From positions 28,951,387-29,015,386 of the forward strand of contig OU612069.1 in the NCBI GenBank assembly GCA_914767715.1: a stretch of DNA of 64,000 nucleotides. Reading direction: 5' to 3'. Position numbers and translations under genes: made by a program. Below, piece after piece: positions 60,059 through 64,000 of the stretch. This DNA comes from Membranipora membranacea. Lineage: Eukaryota > Bryozoa > Gymnolaemata > Cheilostomatida > Membraniporidae. The notes beneath the pieces were generated by a model. It was given only the letters and a program-made list of their open reading frames with translations, was not told the origin of the DNA and did no database searches. How positions within the stretch are numbered: position 1 is the first letter of the stretch; every line of letters starts with the position of its first letter.

Positions 60059-62619
60059 ACTGTATAAGGTACGTAATAATATACTAATGTAACAATATCT
60101 GGAGGTTTGTAACATAATACAACCTGGGACAGGTAAAAAATCATTCCAATGAAATTAAAAGCTATATAATGAAATATTTTTACTGTGATAAAAAGGTCCT
60201 GTAACAGAGTTATTTCTCGGAATGAATAATCAACATTGAAGCAATCCTTTATATACTCATAGGAGAAGGTTCTGTGAGAGAAATTAGAATAATGGTTACA
60301 GCCAAACCCAATACACAATATTAGGCCTACACGCTTCACTAACATCATACAAATTTTATGATGACAATGCATTTCTCACTCATGCAATCGTTCAAATTTA
60401 TTAAGCCATTGATAGATCTTACTATATGACTTGTTTTAGTATAAAAGTGATTGATTCCTGAATTCCTCAAATCAGATGAGGATGTTCGCCTTATCTTGGA
60501 GAATTGTTCTTCTCTCCTACAAATTCTAAACTTTGTAAATCACCAATCACCAAATTCACAGCTCCGTAGGGGAACGTGCTTCTCAACCCTAAACTTTGAG
60601 ATACCAGTGGGATCGCAAATTTCAATATTATTCAATTGGTAAAATAATGGCATCACATTATTTATTTGAAAACAAATTATTTTAGGATTTCTCAAAGGAT
60701 GACAACATCAAATCAATCAAAAAAGATCTTATATGTGACACGCTTCTTTTGCAGGGGTATTTTAAACCTATAAAATCCTTTTGATCGTGGTTCTATCGAG
60801 AATATGAAAGAATAATTGTTTAATTTAAATGCCCAGTAGTTTTGCTCATATTTTCATCTCCCAGAAATATTTAGCTTTCACACCTCACATGAGCACCTGA
60901 CACATGATACAAGTGGAAGTTTTGCATATAATATCATAAAAGATTAATTCCCCGCATTCAAAAGTCATCACTGTACCCTATCAAAATTAAAGTGAATTTT
61001 GGACTAGAATCTGAAGGAATGACATCTTCATCAACATGAACTATTGGCTCAATGCTGTTTGGGCAATACTGGACGGGTTTTCTCTTCATTTCTCTTTGTT
61101 ATCCCAACCAAAAGTTTACATGTGCATTGATGTATATTACTGAACGGGCTGTAGTTTGAACAGTTTGCATCAACAAAATAAAGATATCGGTCTCAGCAAC
61201 TGAGCTAATTGCTCTGGCAGTGCTTTGTTGCACAAGATAAATAGATTAACAATCGCTTTGTCACAGTAAACTGTATGAACCATTTACACCTTAGGGTGCT
61301 TTTGGCTGGAACAATCAATCTACAAAGTCCAAGTGTGACTGAAATTAAAATCACAGCTGTTTATCTCGCCATAGGCTGCATTTGAGAATACAGTCACATG
61401 GTTGCTAAGCAAATTTCTGTTATTCAGTATATCTATGGCATTCTAAATATTATAGGAAGTCCCCGATAAATAAAAAATATGTCAACTTTTCAAGTCAATT
61501 GACACTTTTGATCTTGTACTGATGAGAAATGCTTTCTTTGTAGTTCTAAAGGATACAGGTTTATCAAGTTTTAAAGAATCTGCCGGTTCTTTGGAAAAGT
61601 TCAACCTCTCCTCCAGCTACATATTACAGAATACCGATGTATCGGCCTACATGTGAGCCAATGTACTCTTAATATGATTCTGTATAGAAGGATATGGGTA
61701 AGGTAACAGCATTTCTCGATTTGAAGATTTACTAGCAATAACAGTTTTAGCATCACATAGCTCCCCTGATTGTCATGATTATCTAGTGAGCACATAGCAT
61801 GAGTTTATTTGCTCTTTTTTTGGTTTCCCTGCCCATCCTGTCAACAAGAGGTGGGATAGGAGGTGGCTGGTATGTTTGATCCTGAATGTATGTATTACAA
61901 AATGAGGTGATGAATAACAATTATAACTTGAATAGAAATCATTATGAAAACTAAATTAATTGATGAATTTAATTTCTTTCCAAGGTCCAAAATCTTCATC
62001 TCGCATGAACATGAATATCACACACTCGGCTAATAGAAATGGATGTCACATTGATAGTCCAGTGACTTTTCAGCCTGATTATACATAAGATATTCTATAT
62101 ATACTTTATTCTGTCTCTGCCGTTATGGTTAAGAAATATTGGTTTTGTAGAGCCAAAAAGTTACTAGTGATATAAAAGTCTGCACGTTATAAAATATAAT
62201 CTTTTGAAGAAAACGGAGTTTAAAAATTTCACACATTCATCTTCTCCTAAAATATTTCATCTTCTCCAACATATTTCTGTTTCCAAGACAAATCTATCTA
62301 CCTACCTCAAATAATATGTATATATAATATACTTGCACATGTTACTGGTTAAGTGGTATGCTATAGCTTGTCTTCATAGTGTATGATATTTCTCGATTCC
62401 CTGAATAATAACTGTTACTAGTCTGTTTGTTTAAATTGATGGTTTGATTTATTGATTTATTGAGCCTGGTTTCTTGGAAAGGTAAGAAAAGATATCAAAC
62501 GCTTGTTTAAGTATTTATACATCACAATTCTGAGCTTGAATATAGTGTGCGATGAATTCAGTGTCAGTAATCTCAAATGAGTCGGTGTTTGAAGGCAGAC
62601 TGGCTTCATATTTTGTTTA

Positions 62620-63779
62620 TTAGCCCCTTCCAACACCACCAAAACCACCACCTAAACCACCACCAAAACCACCACCAAAACCACCACCAAAACCAGAACC
62701 GCCATAAACACAAGGTCCGTCACAACAAGTTCCTGAAGGGCAATCAGCGTCAGACTTGCGGTGACTTTTCCATGAGCCTCCTCTGAAATTATAACCTCTG
62801 AAACCAAGAGATGATTTATTGAACTTTGGTGGTTTGGTGCAACAAAACAGCATAATGATATATTACCAATTTAAAATAAACATTTTAACCACCCATTAAG
62901 AGAATGAAAATTGATGTATATAGTTGAGACAGAAAGGGGCAAGGACCGGAACTATGTGACAAATCTGGAGTTTGAATCTTCCTGGTTTCTTATGATAAGC
63001 AATTATTACTGAATTGATACCGCTCAATCTGGGGCAGCATCAAGTAGCAATGTTGAGCAAACCAATCTATTTAATCAGCGCTGCTTGTTAAACTCAAAAC
63101 TCTCGTCATCAGCGATAAATAGGAACATACAAAACGATTATTTGTTTTTGCATAGTAGATCAATCATTCATTCGCAAAACTTCTCTACTTTTAGAAAATG
63201 GTGACCTGTGGTTTCCTACAGAAGATATCCCCTCAAATTTCACCTAGGCAACAAAATTACTACCATGATTTTAGATCACATTTGTCGAGTATAAATACAG
63301 AAGAGTTACTCTCCTATATAAAGATTTTCTCGCATGATCATTTTGATTGAGATGGGATAAATTTATATCCAAATTTCAAAGCAAGGATTTCACTCAGAGC
63401 GATGACTTACCAAACACAACTGGGTAGGAATCTATTTATAGATTTCTGTGTTTAATATCAAAGCTAAAAGTATAGTTTTAGTTGACAATGCTTAAATTAT
63501 AAAAAGAGTAAACAGAATCCTAGCCCTCTGCCCGAGGTATGTGATCTCCTATTTACACATGTTATCGCAATAATTATGTCTATTTTAAGGCAGGACTAAT
63601 TGCAACCAAGAAATGACTTACAACCGGGTACAAAAACTGGGTACACATCAATCCACGGTTAAGACAATAGTGATGATGTCGTATAATATACTTTAAAACA
63701 TCAGAATATAATACGACATAATTTAATATATGGCTTACCCCTCAGATCCTGTGATCATTGAGGCTACAAACATCAGAGC
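62620..63779 (-). CDS. Gly/Phe-rich CC-motif peptide, unit 2 (5' exon outside window)
   Basis: Exon 2 63779-63739 and exon 3 62797-62620 are intact. Exon 1 would lie just past the right edge. With a 27-base exon 1 the precursor would be 81 aa. The mature part is GYNFRGGSWKSHRKSDAD, then CPSGTCCDGPC, then VYGGSGF and a longer series of GGGF/GGGL repeats ending GGVGRG. Against the unit 1 copy it has more Gly repeats, a Tyr/Ser insertion and a different C-terminus: size variation by slippage in the (CCACCAAAA)n tract. Confidence 0.75.
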
Positions 63780-64000
63780 CTGTAAAGATAAATAACACCT
63801 GGTCAATGCAGTGACCACAAGACGGGGTATTATCATGGGATAACTTGATTCAACAATGTAGAATTATATCAATCCCTAAATCACTACCATATTCTTGAAA
63901 CATAAATGCTCTCTGCAGTCAGGAAGAAAGTGCCAGAGAATAGTTTATTAAGTGTAGGTATTATTACATTATTTTCTCAAGTCACATCTACAATAATAAA

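Larger units (their letters stand above)
51713..64000. repeat. Segmental duplication unit 2 (runs off the window)
   Basis: Tandem direct copy of unit 1. It ends at the window edge before exon 1 of its Gly-rich peptide gene. It has small insertions relative to unit 1 near 61780-61850 and 62090-62230. The frames at 41912 (unit 1) and 55653 (unit 2) encode identical translations, showing how recent the duplication is, although these frames are not called as genes. Confidence 0.9.

Overview
This window is animal nuclear DNA. Genes are split by GT-AG introns, intergenic DNA is AT-rich, and there are non-LTR retrotransposons, tRNA-derived SINEs, MITE-like hairpins and micro/minisatellites. Small secreted-peptide genes, metzincin proteases and CR1/jockey-like LINEs together suggest a marine invertebrate, possibly a lophotrochozoan. 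The phylum cannot be fixed from sequence alone.

Layout: (1) 1-8.6 kb, minus strand: two paralogous secreted metzincin (matrixin-like) protease genes with HExxHxxGxxD zinc motifs; the first may continue past the left edge. (2) 8.6-13.4 kb: gene-poor, with a SINE, LINE 3' remnants and a 31-bp perfect palindrome flanked by 8-bp direct repeats. (3) 13.4-18.1 kb, plus strand: an eight-exon gene for an unrecognised two-repeat cysteine-rich protein of at least 419 aa. (4) 18.2-22.2 kb, minus strand: a three-exon gene for a small secreted six-cysteine peptide whose last exon exists in two tandem copies. (5) 22.4-32.1 kb: an old, diverged segmental copy ('unit 0') carrying two head-to-head LINEs at 23.5-30.0 kb. 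(6) 32.4-35.2 kb: an inverted, broken copy of exons 4-7 of the two-repeat gene, followed by a direct copy of exon 8. (7) 35.2-37.7 kb: a degenerate copy of the peptide locus. (8) 37.7-51.7 kb and 51.7 kb to the end: two near-identical ~12-14 kb tandem units. Each carries a 2.26-kb insertion of unknown class, a (GGGTGT)n array, a decayed peptide leader locus, a second small-peptide locus (intact in unit 1, nonsense at codon 2 in unit 2) and an intact-looking Gly-rich CC-motif peptide gene.

The most notable theme is a small-peptide family expanding by repeated segmental duplication. Promoter, 5'UTR and two signal-peptide exons are almost invariant at up to six loci, while the final exon differs completely: a six-Cys framework, a four-Cys Gly/Phe-rich form, a nearly Cys-less form, or none. 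This architecture is familiar from secreted defence or venom peptide families, but no function can be assigned here. All exon joins are read by eye from splice signals, reading-frame phase and paralogue agreement; no transcript or database search was available.
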